A DNA stretch of 64,000 nt from Bacteroidia bacterium (GCA_030526155.1 JAUNDI010000003.1:1-64000), one strand, 5' to 3'; positions 8,865-18,615 are shown, counted from the first letter of the stretch. Numbers and translations are program-made. The notes: generated by a model from the letters alone, not told the origin.

Positions 8865-9127
8865 TTCTTACCTTTCTTTGATTTGTTCGACTTTTTGGCT
8901 ACGTTTTTGGATGTTGTTTTATTAGGTACATGTTTCAAGACTACCATCTCTGATGCCTTATATGACCATCTATTGAGATCGGCATTCCAAGCTTCAATAT
9001 CATCCCTCTTTATTATACCATTATTCAACTCCAACACTCTCTTTACCTCAAAGCCTTTGGCTGTCTTTACAAATGACTCTGACATCTTACCATACTGATT
9101 CTCAATAGAGATATCCTCTGGTAAATA
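8861..9127 (-). pseudogene. C-terminal remainder of the DUF3857/transglutaminase gene, cut off by an in-frame stop
   Basis: Directly after the TAA at 9128-9130 the same reading frame stays open for 88 codons (YLPEDISIENQYG onward) to a stop at 8861-8863. An internal ATG at 9085 would give a 74-residue product. The segment looks like the C-terminal beta domain of DUF3857 proteins (RVLELNNGIIKRDDIEAW), followed by a Lys-rich tail. The simplest reading is one ancestral gene of about 630 codons (8861-10753) broken by a single-codon change, or by a sequencing error. The 4-base overlap with the next gene fits the ancestral operon. Confidence 0.72.
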
Positions 9128-10753
9128 TTATATCTCATAGTCTGATGGTATATTAACACGCATGAAACGTACCATACGCCCTATATCTCCTAAGTCGTAA
9201 TCATATTTGCGAGAAAATGTATCTATCTGTACCGCTTGATAGGTAAGCCCCATATAGGTATCTATATATAACTCATCCTCCGCCTCTGTAACACAATACT
9301 CATTACTCATATTACCCTCAATGCTCACCGCTCCTTGTTTATCGTTCTTCTCGCTCAAATTACACCACACACTCTGCGAAGAAAGGCACTCTAGCATATC
9401 CCTCATGAGAGCTTCTCTATTATTTATCTTCGATTTCTCTGTGTATGTCATCAACATCTCTTTGCTATCTCCTATTGCTTGTCTCTTGGCTATGCCCTCA
9501 AGCTTATAACGACCTTCCACTCGCTTAAGCGTTAAATCACAACTTATGCTATCTACCGACTGTCTAGCCTCCAACAATGGCACAGTCTCAATCTTACACT
9601 CTTCCCCATCCTCTACAAGGGCTTGCTTGCCACTGATGTGACCAGGAATAGCATTGTATGGTATATTCTTATAGGTAGCATCAAGATAATAGGTTGTGCC
9701 TTTATGGTACAACACACATATAGCATGGTTAGCCACACATACAGATGATATCTCACTAATCTTATATGGCCTTTCTGTTGTACCTATAATACCATACCTA
9801 GCATCAAAGCCTTGCGACCTCAATAATGTTCTCAACAATATGGCCATACCCTTACAGTCGCCATATTTCTTTCTTAATATCTCTGATGGCCTGTCTGGTC
9901 TAAAACCCTCTTGTCCTGCTTCAAAGGCTATATATCGTATATTACTTTGTACATAACTATAAATGGCAGCAATCTTCTCCTCATCTGTCTTGCAACCCTT
10001 TACTATAGAAGATGAAATATCTTCAATACCATCTATGGTACAATCAACATCTATCATCTTCCTATTCCAATTATATAGGTCTTTATGGTCCTTAAAGGCA
10101 CAATCTAGTACAATATGTGGTCTATGTAGACGACTAGCTGGCGCACTCTTCTCACTGCGAGATGCCGGCAAATCTGTCATAGTAATCGTATATATACGCT
10201 TCCCGCCTTTATCAACCATATTACCTTGTAGACGACTATCGCCAAAGAAAAACTCATGTACCTTGACGTATGGCATATCTTTTGGGATTATTATCTTCAC
10301 CGTCTTATGTTGCACCTTATAGTCATCCTCCAAGTAAAGTGTTGTGAGGTATGTAGCATCTAAATATTCATACGTAACGGAATATTTGCGAAACTTTTTA
10401 CGCCCATTATAGAGATAGAAATCTATACCTCTTACCTTCGTGTCATTGTGCAAAATACTGCTACTATACGCCATCTTCTCCTCACCTACGACAGCTACCT
10501 CAGAGCGACAACTATAGCTATACTTAATATTGTCATTAAAGACAATATCCATGTGAGCTACAGGAGATAGTCTATTCTTAGCAAACAGATAATCCTTCGT
10601 TACAGTAGCTCTAGGTTTACCCTTAGAGAGGTACAATTCGTAGGTCTCCTCAACCTCCTCGAACTGCACAAACGGATTTGCCTCTTGAGCAACCGCCGTA
10701 AATAACGACAATATACTCACGAGAGCAACGACTGATAATTTTAGATAATTCAT
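9128..10753 (-). CDS. Secreted DUF3857 / transglutaminase-like protein (truncated by in-frame TAA)
   Basis: 541 residues with a Sec signal peptide (LVSILSLFTAVAQ, cleavage near residue 22). An N-terminal DUF3857 beta domain (about 30-240) is followed by a transglutaminase-like cysteine-protease fold with an intact triad: C300 in KYGDCKG, H343 in ANHAIC and D358 in YLDAT. Such proteins are exported in this phylum; their substrates are unknown. The frame ends at SDYEI-stop, but homologous sequence continues in the same frame to 8861, so the C-terminal domain is missing from this product. A -7 box lies upstream. The next gene encodes a paralogue without the triad. Confidence 0.85.
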   Translation of the reverse strand: MNYLKLSVVALVSILSLFTAVAQEANPFVQFEEVEETYELYLSKGKPRATVTKDYLFAKNRLSPVAHMDIVFNDNIKYSYSCRSEVAVVGEEKMAYSSSILHNDTKVRGIDFYLYNGRKKFRKYSVTYEYLDATYLTTLYLEDDYKVQHKTVKIIIPKDMPYVKVHEFFFGDSRLQGNMVDKGGKRIYTITMTDLPASRSEKSAPASRLHRPHIVLDCAFKDHKDLYNWNRKMIDVDCTIDGIEDISSSIVKGCKTDEEKIAAIYSYVQSNIRYIAFEAGQEGFRPDRPSEILRKKYGDCKGMAILLRTLLRSQGFDARYGIIGTTERPYKISEISSVCVANHAICVLYHKGTTYYLDATYKNIPYNAIPGHISGKQALVEDGEECKIETVPLLEARQSVDSISCDLTLKRVEGRYKLEGIAKRQAIGDSKEMLMTYTEKSKINNREALMRDMLECLSSQSVWCNLSEKNDKQGAVSIEGNMSNEYCVTEAEDELYIDTYMGLTYQAVQIDTFSRKYDYDLGDIGRMVRFMRVNIPSDYEI

Positions 10754-10778
10754 GCTATGTATTCATTGTTTAGTTTAG

Positions 10779-10786
10779 CAAATATA
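10779..10786 (-). promoter_or_regulatory. -7 promoter box for the transglutaminase-like gene
   Basis: TATATTTG on the minus strand matches TAnnTTTG, 26 bases before the start codon. A possible TTTG at 10812-10815 is 25 bases further, wider than usual. Confidence 0.45.
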
Positions 10787-10844
10787 GCTTTTATAATCTA
10801 TAATTGTCCTACAAACACAAAAAAACAACCTTTATAAAGAAAAA

Positions 10845-10872
10845 AAGGAGACCTCCATAAAGAGGTCTCCTT
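10845..10872 (-). terminator. Terminator of the susC-susD operon
   Basis: AAGGAGACCTC (10845-10855) pairs with GAGGTCTCCTT (10862-10872) around a 6-base loop. On the minus strand the stem is followed by a run of T. It lies just after the susD stop. Confidence 0.85.
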
Positions 10873-10895
10873 AATTATATACACTAAATACCTAT

Positions 10896-12584
10896 TTAAT
10901 AGCCAGGGTTCTGCTTCAAATTAGGGTTAATTGATGTAGCAGCAAATGGGAATGGGAAATACTCATGATTACCCTTTACAAATCCTGTAGGATTGTCCTT
11001 GTTCGGATTTGATGTCTCTACATAAAGTCTGTGCTTTGTCTCTCCCTTTGTAAAGAATGCATCATAAGTAGATGGGATATTCTTACCATTGTTTGCCAAT
11101 GACTCTGTTTCACCCCAACGTACTTGGTCGGCAAAACGACAGCCCTCAAGCCACATCTCATAGCTCTTCTCAGCCTTTACCTCGTCCATTGTCAATGCTG
11201 TAGAGATATGAGCCGAACCAGCACGCTTCTGAATAGCTTGCAAATACTGCAAACCATCATTATCGTTTGTCTGTGCACATGTCTCAGCATACATAAGAAG
11301 TACCTCAGCATAACGGAAGATAGTCAAGTTACGGAAGCCATACCAGCCCATCTCATTATCCTCTGCTCTTGCTACAAACTTATTTGCAAAATATCCAGCT
11401 ACACCATATAGTCCGCTCTCATTCTTAATACCTATCTGGTCTGATGTCTCTTTCTCAGCTCTTGTGAGTTTTGCACTACCCTCTTCGCCTCCTAGGCCAT
11501 TCCAAGCCATCTCATAAAGGAACTCATCACCTGTGAGGAATGTAGCCTTACGACGTGGAGAGTCACCATCATTAGCCAACATCCTCTCTGCGAAATCAGC
11601 ACGGATAGCATGTCCACCCCAACCATCAGGACCAATGAAAGAAGGCTTTGATGCCAACTTATCTGTTCTCCAGTTCCAGAACTGTATCCACATCCAGCAT
11701 GTACGCTGAATCTTATTCTCCCAGTCACCAATATTACTATTATTCAAACAGTTTGCTTGGAATATCATCTCCTCGCAGAGGTCACCAGATACATGGAATA
11801 GATCAGCCCATCTCTCTGTTGGTACAAGCTCGTACTTATTTGAACTGATAACCTTCTTAAGGTTCTCTTTCGCTCTAGCATAATCACCAGCAAACAACGC
11901 TGCCTTACCTGCTACTGTCTGAGCAAAGCCCTTAGTTACCTTCGAAGCACCTACCTTATCAGATGGATTCTCTCTCTCTGGAAGGTCTGCAGCCGCTGCC
12001 TCAGCCTCAGCAACACACCACATAAGAAGTTCCTTGTGCGAAGCCTCATCATTGTTACCATAGTTGCTAGGCTTTGTATCTGGTGTAAGAATATGATCTA
12101 CCAATGGAGGACAATTCCATCCAATAGCAAGCATCATATGGCACCATGCACGCAAAGCACGTGCCTCTGCAACTACTCTCTTCTTTACATCTGTATCTGG
12201 CTTAACATACTCCATTATCAAGTTAGTGTCGTATATTACACCATATAGACCCCAGTATGCATTCTTAACGACCTCGTTCTGTGTATCCATACGGAACTCA
12301 TTAATCTGAGCACCAAAGTCGTTATCGCCATACATGTTACCTGCTGCAAGCATATCATCACCAGGCTCATTAAAGAGAACGGGAAGCGCTCCATCGATAC
12401 CCTCATTTCCCGCAATATTAAGAATAAACGACTGGTAGAGGTTATTAGCAGCATTTTGTGCATCTTCGTCTGTGTTGTAAAAATCTTTTACAGCAATCAC
12501 ACCCTTCTGCTCAATATCGAGCTCGTCTTCACAAGCTGTGAAAGATAGTGTGGCACATATTAAGGGTAATAATATTTTTTTCAT
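10896..12584 (-). CDS. SusD/RagB-family outer-membrane lipoprotein
   Basis: 562 residues. Lipoprotein signal LICATLSFTAC with the lipidated Cys at 18, followed by Glu/Asp residues (surface-export type). SusD features: the FRYAEVLLMYAETCAQ helix and a C-terminus ending PNLKQNPGY. It begins 18 bases after a susC gene, so the two form a classic TonB-dependent uptake pair in which SusD captures the ligand and caps the SusC channel. No glycoside hydrolase, peptidase, ECF sigma or hybrid two-component regulator is adjacent, so the nutrient cannot be inferred. Confidence 0.93.
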   Translation of the reverse strand: MKKILLPLICATLSFTACEDELDIEQKGVIAVKDFYNTDEDAQNAANNLYQSFILNIAGNEGIDGALPVLFNEPGDDMLAAGNMYGDNDFGAQINEFRMDTQNEVVKNAYWGLYGVIYDTNLIMEYVKPDTDVKKRVVAEARALRAWCHMMLAIGWNCPPLVDHILTPDTKPSNYGNNDEASHKELLMWCVAEAEAAAADLPERENPSDKVGASKVTKGFAQTVAGKAALFAGDYARAKENLKKVISSNKYELVPTERWADLFHVSGDLCEEMIFQANCLNNSNIGDWENKIQRTCWMWIQFWNWRTDKLASKPSFIGPDGWGGHAIRADFAERMLANDGDSPRRKATFLTGDEFLYEMAWNGLGGEEGSAKLTRAEKETSDQIGIKNESGLYGVAGYFANKFVARAEDNEMGWYGFRNLTIFRYAEVLLMYAETCAQTNDNDGLQYLQAIQKRAGSAHISTALTMDEVKAEKSYEMWLEGCRFADQVRWGETESLANNGKNIPSTYDAFFTKGETKHRLYVETSNPNKDNPTGFVKGNHEYFPFPFAATSINPNLKQNPGY

Positions 12585-12602
12585 ATCAAATTGTCAGTTG
12601 GT

Positions 12603-15600
12603 TTAGAATGAAATACTAGCACCGAATGTCATCTTCTTCATTGTTGGGTATGTACCAATATCGAAACCAGATGAAGCAGCATTGTTTGTTGTAGTAGCTG
12701 TCTCTGGGTCCATACCTGGATACTTAGAAATAGTAAAGAAGTCATCCAATGAGAGGAATACGCGGAGGTTATTAACCTTGAATGTCCTAGTAATAGACTT
12801 AGGCACTGTATAACCTAACTGTAACTGCTTAATCTTGAAGTATGCACCATTGAACAATGAAGCAGATGAAGACCAGAAGTATCTGTCGTTTGCAACCTCA
12901 CTACATGCTGGCATTGATGCACCCTTGTTATCCTTTGTCCAAGCATTGTCATAGTAATACTTGAGAGAGTTACGAAGTGGAGTATCAGCACGATAAAGAA
13001 TATTGAAGATATCATTACCTGCTACACCAGTACCGAACAATGTGAAGTCAATACCCTTCCACTCAAGGTTGATTGTAATACCATATGTTACAGATGGAAT
13101 TGGAGAACCAATATCTGTCATATCACTCTCCTTAAGAGCTGCAGATCCAACAAGCTTACCCTCTGCATTGCGGAACAATGGAGCACCTGTCTCTTTATCT
13201 ACTCCAGCATAGTCGTATGCTCTGAAGTACCATACCGAGTGACCCTCTTCAAAGCCTTTACATACCATGTTGTTTGTACCATCTACACCACCTGATGCTG
13301 ATGTGATTCTCTCAATATCATCATAGAGATATGTCACCTCGTTCTTAAGTGTAGACATATTAGCACTTACATTATAAGAGAAGTCTCCTACCTTGTCTTT
13401 CCAAGACAACTCGAGCTCAATACCCTTATTGTTAATCTCACCAGCATTTACTGTTGTCGAACCTGTATATACCTCAGGTACTGGGTTGATGCTTACGAGA
13501 AGGTCTTTTGTATCCTTGTTGAAGTAATCAATACCAAGAGAGAGTCGATCATTCAAGAATCGCAAGTCAAGACCAAGGTCTAACTGCTGCGATGTCTCCC
13601 ACTTCAAATCTGGATTAGCTTGTCCCGAAGGATAAGAACCATAGTTCGCATTTGGATTATCACCATACTGATACCATGAAGCGTTGTAGCTAATAGGCGA
13701 GATGTATGGGTAGTTGCTCAACACGTTGATGTTACCATTCTGACCCCAAGATGCACGAATCTTAGCAAATGAAAGAATACCTGCATCAACATTGTCCTTC
13801 ATGAACGACTCGTTAGAGAGTGTCCAACCTGCAGATACTGATGGGAATGTACCCCAACGGCTCTCCTTTGGAAGTTTTGATGAGTCAAATGCATCAGAAC
13901 GTAAGTTGAACTGTACGCTATAGCGACTGTCGTATGAGTACAAAAGACGACCAAAGTACGACATAGATGTAGCCTTACCAGGGTTATTGCCAATCGACTT
14001 AGATGTAGTCTCTGCTGCATTTACATAATCCAAGTATCTGAAGTTAGGAGCATCGCCCTTAAGGATCTTCTCTCCATCCTTACCTTGTGCCGAACCAGTT
14101 ACATTGTCACTCTTGCTAGTTGTGAATGACATACCAACCATCGCACCTACATTATGTACACCAAATGTATTGTTATAGTTGATAAAGTTCTCCCACTGGT
14201 AGTAGTGTCCTGTATTCGCTGTAGCTGAAATCTTATACTCTGTTGCCTTAGCCTGACCATTCATAAAGTATGGCTCTTCATAACTATGGTCGTTTGACTG
14301 ATTAATTCTGTAAGACAAACGTGAAGTATAAACAAGACCCTTCAATGGTGTTACATCAACAAATGCTGTACCTCTTACTGTGAAACCTCCTGATGTGGCA
14401 TTTCTGCGGTCTCTTTGCAAGAGTGGGTTACCATTATCATCCATCTGAATCTTTGAAGTAGCATAGTACTTGCCATTTGGAGCCTTCTTAATCAAATCTG
14501 GATTCTTGGCATACTGCTCCTTCATATCTGTAGTGAAGTCGTCTACACTATCAAAATAGATAGGTGTAAGTGGGTCAAGTAACAATGTTGGAGCAAGCAT
14601 AGAACCATATGCACTCATGTGGGCAATGTTCTTTGTCGACCACTTCTCAATAGAGGTGTTTGTTCCTACCTTAATCCAATCGTACAACTTATAGTCTGCA
14701 TTAACTTGACCTGTAAAACGTGTATAGGTATCTTTCTTTCCTCTTACAATACCATCGTTCTCAACATAGTTGATAGAGGCAAAGAAATGTCCATCTTGAT
14801 TTCCATCTTGGAATGACAATGAGTGCTGTGTAGCCCAGCTTGAACCAAATACAGCATCTACCCAATCTGTTCCTTTAGGATTGTTATAGTCTACACCAGC
14901 ATCTTTACAGATAGTCTTCATATCAAATCCTGATGCCTCCTTATATGCAATCCAATCTTTTGCACCAAAGATCTCTGGTGTCTTGCCTAGGCTCTGCTGA
15001 ACAGCTTTGAAGGAGTATGTTACCTTCGACTTTCCTTCACCACCATTACCTGCTTTTGTAGTAACAAGTACTACACCATTACCAGCCTCAGCACCATAGA
15101 TAGCAGCCGAAGCAGCATCCTTCAATACCTCAATTGACTGAATCATCGAAGGGTCAAGATATTGAATATTGTCTACCTTCAAACCATCAACTATCAAAAG
15201 TGGACCGAGGTTACCAGAGTTAGAAGAGTAACCACGTACTCGGATACTAGCACCTGAACCAGGAGCACCAGACGAATTAAGGATCTGTACACCGGCTGCC
15301 TTACCTTGAAGCGCTGCTGCAGCGTCTGTAGTGGTCAAGTTCTTGATATCATCACTAGATACCTTCGCTACAGAACCTGTCAAATCGCTCTTCTTCTGAA
15401 AACCATAACCCACAGCTACAATCTCATCAATAAGCTCTGAGTCACTCTTCATCGCAACACTAATAGATGTACGACCACTTACAGCCTCTTCTGCTGTCTC
15501 ATAGCCAATAAATGAAAAAACAAGCACGGCGTCAGATGAAGCAGAAATAGTATACTTACCATCTAAATCCGTAATGGTGCCCGTAGTAGTGCCTTTTACT

Positions 15601-15761
15601 ACAACATTAACACCAGGAATAGGTTCGTTAGTGGATCCGTCTGTAACAACACCACTAACCTGACTCTGCGCCCACGAAAGTGTGGCAACACAAGCCATGA
15701 GTACCAACATCGCAGTCCCCCTACGAAGCAATGTTAGACTTTTCATTAATAGGTTCTTCAT
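12603..15761 (-). CDS. SusC/RagA-family TonB-dependent outer-membrane transporter
   Basis: 1052 residues. A signal peptide (MLVLMACVATLSWAQ) is followed by a carboxypeptidase-regulatory-like domain (about 34-110, VSGVVTDGSTNEPIPGVNVVVKG), a TonB-box region, the SusC signature near 117-130 (VAVGYGFQKKSDLTGSV) and the plug domain (about 130-235, IEVLKDAASAAIYG and GVVLVTTKAG). The rest is the 22-strand barrel, ending in a typical C-terminal Phe strand (TFGASISF). It imports a ligand across the outer membrane, powered by TonB-ExbBD, with the SusD protein encoded downstream. No N-terminal signalling (STN) domain is seen, so control by an anti-sigma cascade is unlikely. Substrate unknown. Confidence 0.95.
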   Translation of the reverse strand: MKNLLMKSLTLLRRGTAMLVLMACVATLSWAQSQVSGVVTDGSTNEPIPGVNVVVKGTTTGTITDLDGKYTISASSDAVLVFSFIGYETAEEAVSGRTSISVAMKSDSELIDEIVAVGYGFQKKSDLTGSVAKVSSDDIKNLTTTDAAAALQGKAAGVQILNSSGAPGSGASIRVRGYSSNSGNLGPLLIVDGLKVDNIQYLDPSMIQSIEVLKDAASAAIYGAEAGNGVVLVTTKAGNGGEGKSKVTYSFKAVQQSLGKTPEIFGAKDWIAYKEASGFDMKTICKDAGVDYNNPKGTDWVDAVFGSSWATQHSLSFQDGNQDGHFFASINYVENDGIVRGKKDTYTRFTGQVNADYKLYDWIKVGTNTSIEKWSTKNIAHMSAYGSMLAPTLLLDPLTPIYFDSVDDFTTDMKEQYAKNPDLIKKAPNGKYYATSKIQMDDNGNPLLQRDRRNATSGGFTVRGTAFVDVTPLKGLVYTSRLSYRINQSNDHSYEEPYFMNGQAKATEYKISATANTGHYYQWENFINYNNTFGVHNVGAMVGMSFTTSKSDNVTGSAQGKDGEKILKGDAPNFRYLDYVNAAETTSKSIGNNPGKATSMSYFGRLLYSYDSRYSVQFNLRSDAFDSSKLPKESRWGTFPSVSAGWTLSNESFMKDNVDAGILSFAKIRASWGQNGNINVLSNYPYISPISYNASWYQYGDNPNANYGSYPSGQANPDLKWETSQQLDLGLDLRFLNDRLSLGIDYFNKDTKDLLVSINPVPEVYTGSTTVNAGEINNKGIELELSWKDKVGDFSYNVSANMSTLKNEVTYLYDDIERITSASGGVDGTNNMVCKGFEEGHSVWYFRAYDYAGVDKETGAPLFRNAEGKLVGSAALKESDMTDIGSPIPSVTYGITINLEWKGIDFTLFGTGVAGNDIFNILYRADTPLRNSLKYYYDNAWTKDNKGASMPACSEVANDRYFWSSSASLFNGAYFKIKQLQLGYTVPKSITRTFKVNNLRVFLSLDDFFTISKYPGMDPETATTTNNAASSGFDIGTYPTMKKMTFGASISF

Positions 15762-16031
15762 ACCTGATAACTGTTAATTGAACTGAGTGAAAACTTTTAT
15801 TAACATCCACAACATCACACTAGCGCTATTGTGAACATATCTTAACTGTTTGTGTCAACGATGCGAATTTGTTAACTATTTTTAATACCACAATAGGGGC
15901 AAGGCACAAAAATTGCGCATAGACACTAACGATAAAGCTTTTGTAACGTGAAACAAAAAATCACCCCCTAAAAAAGGCCCTTTTTTCTTTCACCACATGT
16001 AACGAGCAATCAAAAAAATGATACAAAAAAC
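15762..16031. other. Intergenic region between susC and the parAB-DUF5683 operon
   Basis: No supportable gene lies in this gap of about 350 bases when the flanking terminator is included. The half facing susC is an AT-rich leader without a convincing TAnnTTTG box, so the susC promoter was not located. The other half holds a parS-like 16-mer (15940-15955), a T/A-rich stretch and then the DUF5683 terminator. Confidence 0.6.
15940..15955. other. parS-like site, candidate ParB-binding sequence
   Basis: TTTGTAACGTGAAACA matches the widely conserved parS consensus TGTTTCACGTGAAACA at 13 of 16 positions, with the right half (GTGAAACA) complete. It lies about 0.9 kb from the end of parB, as parS sites often do. 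The left half is poor, so it may be a weak site or chance. Confidence 0.35.
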
Positions 16032-16060
16032 AAAAAAGAGCCCTTCTAACGAAGAACTCT
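16032..16060 (-). terminator. Terminator of the parA-parB-DUF5683 operon
   Basis: On the minus strand AGAGTTCTT (16052-16060) pairs with AAGGGCTCT (16037-16045, two G-U pairs) around a 6-base loop and is followed by TTTTTTG. It is about 50 bases past the stop of the DUF5683 gene. Confidence 0.8.
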
Positions 16061-16109
16061 ATATACAATAACAATTGTCCCAAAAGGCAACTATCTATCT
16101 CTATTTCAA

Positions 16110-16847
16110 CTAAAAAGATATCGAAACGGTGGCGCCTACAAGCGGACCGCCATTGTCTGGTACTATAAGCGGACTCCAATGCAAGGCCAAGTCGTCCGAA
16201 ACATCAAAATCATGGAAGTGGGCGTCAACACAAGCATCAACAAGCTGAACTACATACACTCCTATCATACCAAAATACGACAAATCCCTATAGCGCCTAT
16301 AGTAGTCTTTCTTATTCTCCAAAACTCTCTTAAACCACCCTGCATACTGTCCATCTCCTATACAATCTTCCAATTTTAACACTCCACTGGCATTTATCTT
16401 CTCATTAAAGATGGTTACATAAAAGGCATTATTTGGGTCTTGTGCTACCAAATCTCTATATCCTCTTCTGTAATACTTATACCACTTACTATTAAAATTG
16501 ATAGAATAACACAATGCCGCTATACCACCATACACAAATGGTAATTTCCAATATTTGCGATTGTATATCTGTCCTAAGCCTGGTACTATAGCTGCATACA
16601 TCGTGGCCGTATGCGGATTTACTGGCATCTGGGCCATAGAGACGGACTTCATAATAGTAGTGTCTCCAGACCTATATATTATTAAGGTATCCGTTCCCTC
16701 TGCTTTCTTAATAGATATCTTAGACCCCTCAACTTGCGCCCCAGATGTCTGCCCCTGTACACAACAAGCAGTGCCGGCCATAATGACCAGCACAATATAA
16801 ATGCACACTCTACGTGCTATTCGCGTAATGATATCTGCCTGTTTCAA
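16110..16847 (-). CDS. DUF5683-type membrane-associated protein downstream of parAB
   Basis: 245 residues. A hydrophobic N-terminal segment (IYIVLVIMAGTACCVQG) suggests a signal peptide or anchor. The conserved core AAIVPGLGQIYNRKYWKLPFVYGG (residues about 86-109) with a second hydrophobic segment is characteristic of DUF5683 in Bacteroidota, commonly encoded after parA and parB. Three-gene operon order parA, parB, DUF5683 is kept here with short gaps. The role is not established; conserved linkage to chromosome partitioning suggests a cell-envelope or segregation connection, which is inference. Confidence 0.8.
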   Translation of the reverse strand: MKQADIITRIARRVCIYIVLVIMAGTACCVQGQTSGAQVEGSKISIKKAEGTDTLIIYRSGDTTIMKSVSMAQMPVNPHTATMYAAIVPGLGQIYNRKYWKLPFVYGGIAALCYSINFNSKWYKYYRRGYRDLVAQDPNNAFYVTIFNEKINASGVLKLEDCIGDGQYAGWFKRVLENKKDYYRRYRDLSYFGMIGVYVVQLVDACVDAHFHDFDVSDDLALHWSPLIVPDNGGPLVGATVSISF

Positions 16848-16879
16848 TCTATCCTATTATATAAGGTATAAAGCAAAAA

Positions 16880-17788
16880 CTACTCCTCTCCCTTATTGTC
16901 TAGTAAAAGCGTCTCTAATATATCCTTCAACTCGTCATCAGAATCAAATGGAATGGTAATCTTACCCTTTCCACTCTCTGCTCTGTCTAACTTAATGTCA
17001 CTCTTCTTGAAGAATGTACAGAATTGCGACTTTATCTCTTCATATACCGGAGCTAATCTCTTCTTCGACTTCTTCGCTGGTTTTGGCTCCTCTCCCTCAT
17101 CTTTGGTATTCTCCTCTTTGTATTGTCTTACAAGTTCCTCAATACGTCTTACAGAGTAGCCAAACTCTACAGCTTGCTGATATAGCGAAATCTGAATATC
17201 AGGGTCATCAATGCCCATAATGGCACGAGCATGTCCCATCGAAAGTTCTCTAGCTCGCAAGGCTTGCTGAATCTCTGGTGGTAACTTTAATAGACGAAGC
17301 GAATTGGTAATGGTAGAGCGCGACTTACCCACTCTATCTCCCATATTCTCTTGCGTTAGGTTACACTCGTCTATTAGACGCTGATAACTCAATGCCTCTT
17401 CTATAGGATTGAGGTCGGCACGCTGAATATTCTCAACCAATGCCAACTCAAGCATCTTGTCATCATCAGTGTCTCTAATATATGCAGGAACCTTGTCCAA
17501 TCCTGCCATCTGTGAGGCTCTCAAACGACGCTCTCCTGCAATGACCTGATATTTATGCTCCCCAAGACGTCTAAGTGTCAATGGCTGAATAATGCCCATC
17601 GAACGTATAGAAGTCGCCAAACGCTCAAGCTCATCTTGATCAAAGTCTGTACGTGGCTGCCATGGGTTTGTCTCTATCTCACTGACTGGTATCTCATTTA
17701 TTGCAGTCTTCTGAGGCTGCGGTGTAGAATACTCCGATGAGTCTATTATAGCCCCTAGTCCACGTCCCAATCCTGATGGCTTCTTCAT
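16880..17788 (-). CDS. parB: ParB family chromosome-partitioning protein
   Basis: 302 residues. The N-terminus holds the usual GLGRGLGAII motif. The ParB/sulfiredoxin-like CTPase domain (about 30-120) shows NPWQPRTDFD, GIIQPLTLR and AGERRLRASQMAGL (Box II). The central helix-turn-helix is near 140-185 (MGDRVGKSRSTITNSLRLLKLP), and a C-terminal dimerisation segment follows a Lys-rich linker. ParB binds parS, clamps and spreads on DNA and stimulates ParA. It follows parA by 47 bases. A weak parS-like sequence lies at 15940-15955. Confidence 0.95.
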   Translation of the reverse strand: MKKPSGLGRGLGAIIDSSEYSTPQPQKTAINEIPVSEIETNPWQPRTDFDQDELERLATSIRSMGIIQPLTLRRLGEHKYQVIAGERRLRASQMAGLDKVPAYIRDTDDDKMLELALVENIQRADLNPIEEALSYQRLIDECNLTQENMGDRVGKSRSTITNSLRLLKLPPEIQQALRARELSMGHARAIMGIDDPDIQISLYQQAVEFGYSVRRIEELVRQYKEENTKDEGEEPKPAKKSKKRLAPVYEEIKSQFCTFFKKSDIKLDRAESGKGKITIPFDSDDELKDILETLLLDNKGEE

Positions 17789-17835
17789 ATCTTTTCCTAT
17801 ATCGCTTTTTGTTAATTCCTAATTACCTTCTTTGT

Positions 17836-18615
17836 TTACGCATTCTTCGCCGCTACTCTCGCAATAAGCTCTTTTGCTAACGATAAGTAATTCTGTGCAC
17901 CCTTTGATACTGCATCATATGTAATACATGGCTGACCGTGACTTGGTGCCTCAGACAATCTTACATTTCTCGCAATGAGTGTATCAAATACCAACTCCTT
18001 AAACTGTGTCTTAACCTCAGCCAATACTTGCTCTGACAATTTATTGCGCTGGTCATACATAGTCAACAAGAAGCCCTCAATATCCAACTCTGGATGCAAT
18101 ACATTCTGTATCATCATAATCGTCTTGAGCAACTTAGACAAGCCCTCAAGAGCAAAATACTCACACTGTACAGGAATAATTACCGAGTCTGCAGCTACAA
18201 GCGCATTTACAGTAATCAAACCAAGGCTCGGACAGCAGTCTATCAATATGTAGTCATATTGGTCTCTTAACTTATTAACCAAACGCTGCATTATGCGCTC
18301 TCTGTCCGACTTATTCAAGAGCTCTACCTCAGCTCCTACTAAGTCTATATGTGAAGGCAATACATAAAGCCCCTCTATCTCTTCATACTTTAGACACGCT
18401 GTATTTGGATCGGCATCGTCTATCAAACACTCATAAATAGAGGTCTCTACACTACGCAAATCAAACCCTAAACCAGATGTCGTATTGGCCTGTGGGTCGG
18501 CATCAATGATCAGAACTTTCTTCTCCAATACCGCTAATGATGCGGCTAGATTGATGGCTGTAGTCGTCTTACCAACTCCACCCTTCTGATTCGCTATTGC
18601 AATAACTCTTCCCAT
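17836..18615 (-). CDS. parA: ParA family chromosome-partitioning ATPase
   Basis: 259 residues, a complete Soj/ParA-type Walker ATPase. The deviant Walker A box is [20 protein letters not shown] (8-27), the Walker A' region is [14 protein letters not shown] and the Walker B region is [16 protein letters not shown]. ParA forms nucleotide-dependent DNA-bound dimers that move ParB-parS complexes. It is the first gene of the parA-parB-DUF5683 operon and is divergent from birA. A -7 box lies about 30 bases upstream. Confidence 0.96.
   Translation of the reverse strand: MGRVIAIANQKGGVGKTTTAINLAASLAVLEKKVLIIDADPQANTTSGLGFDLRSVETSIYECLIDDADPNTACLKYEEIEGLYVLPSHIDLVGAEVELLNKSDRERIMQRLVNKLRDQYDYILIDCCPSLGLITVNALVAADSVIIPVQCEYFALEGLSKLLKTIMMIQNVLHPELDIEGFLLTMYDQRNKLSEQVLAEVKTQFKELVFDTLIARNVRLSEAPSHGQPCITYDAVSKGAQNYLSLAKELIARVAAKNA

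Noticed and set aside
9128..9130. The in-frame stop as a recoded selenocysteine or pyrrolysine codon
   Set aside because: The codon is TAA, which is not used for selenocysteine (TGA) or pyrrolysine (TAG).
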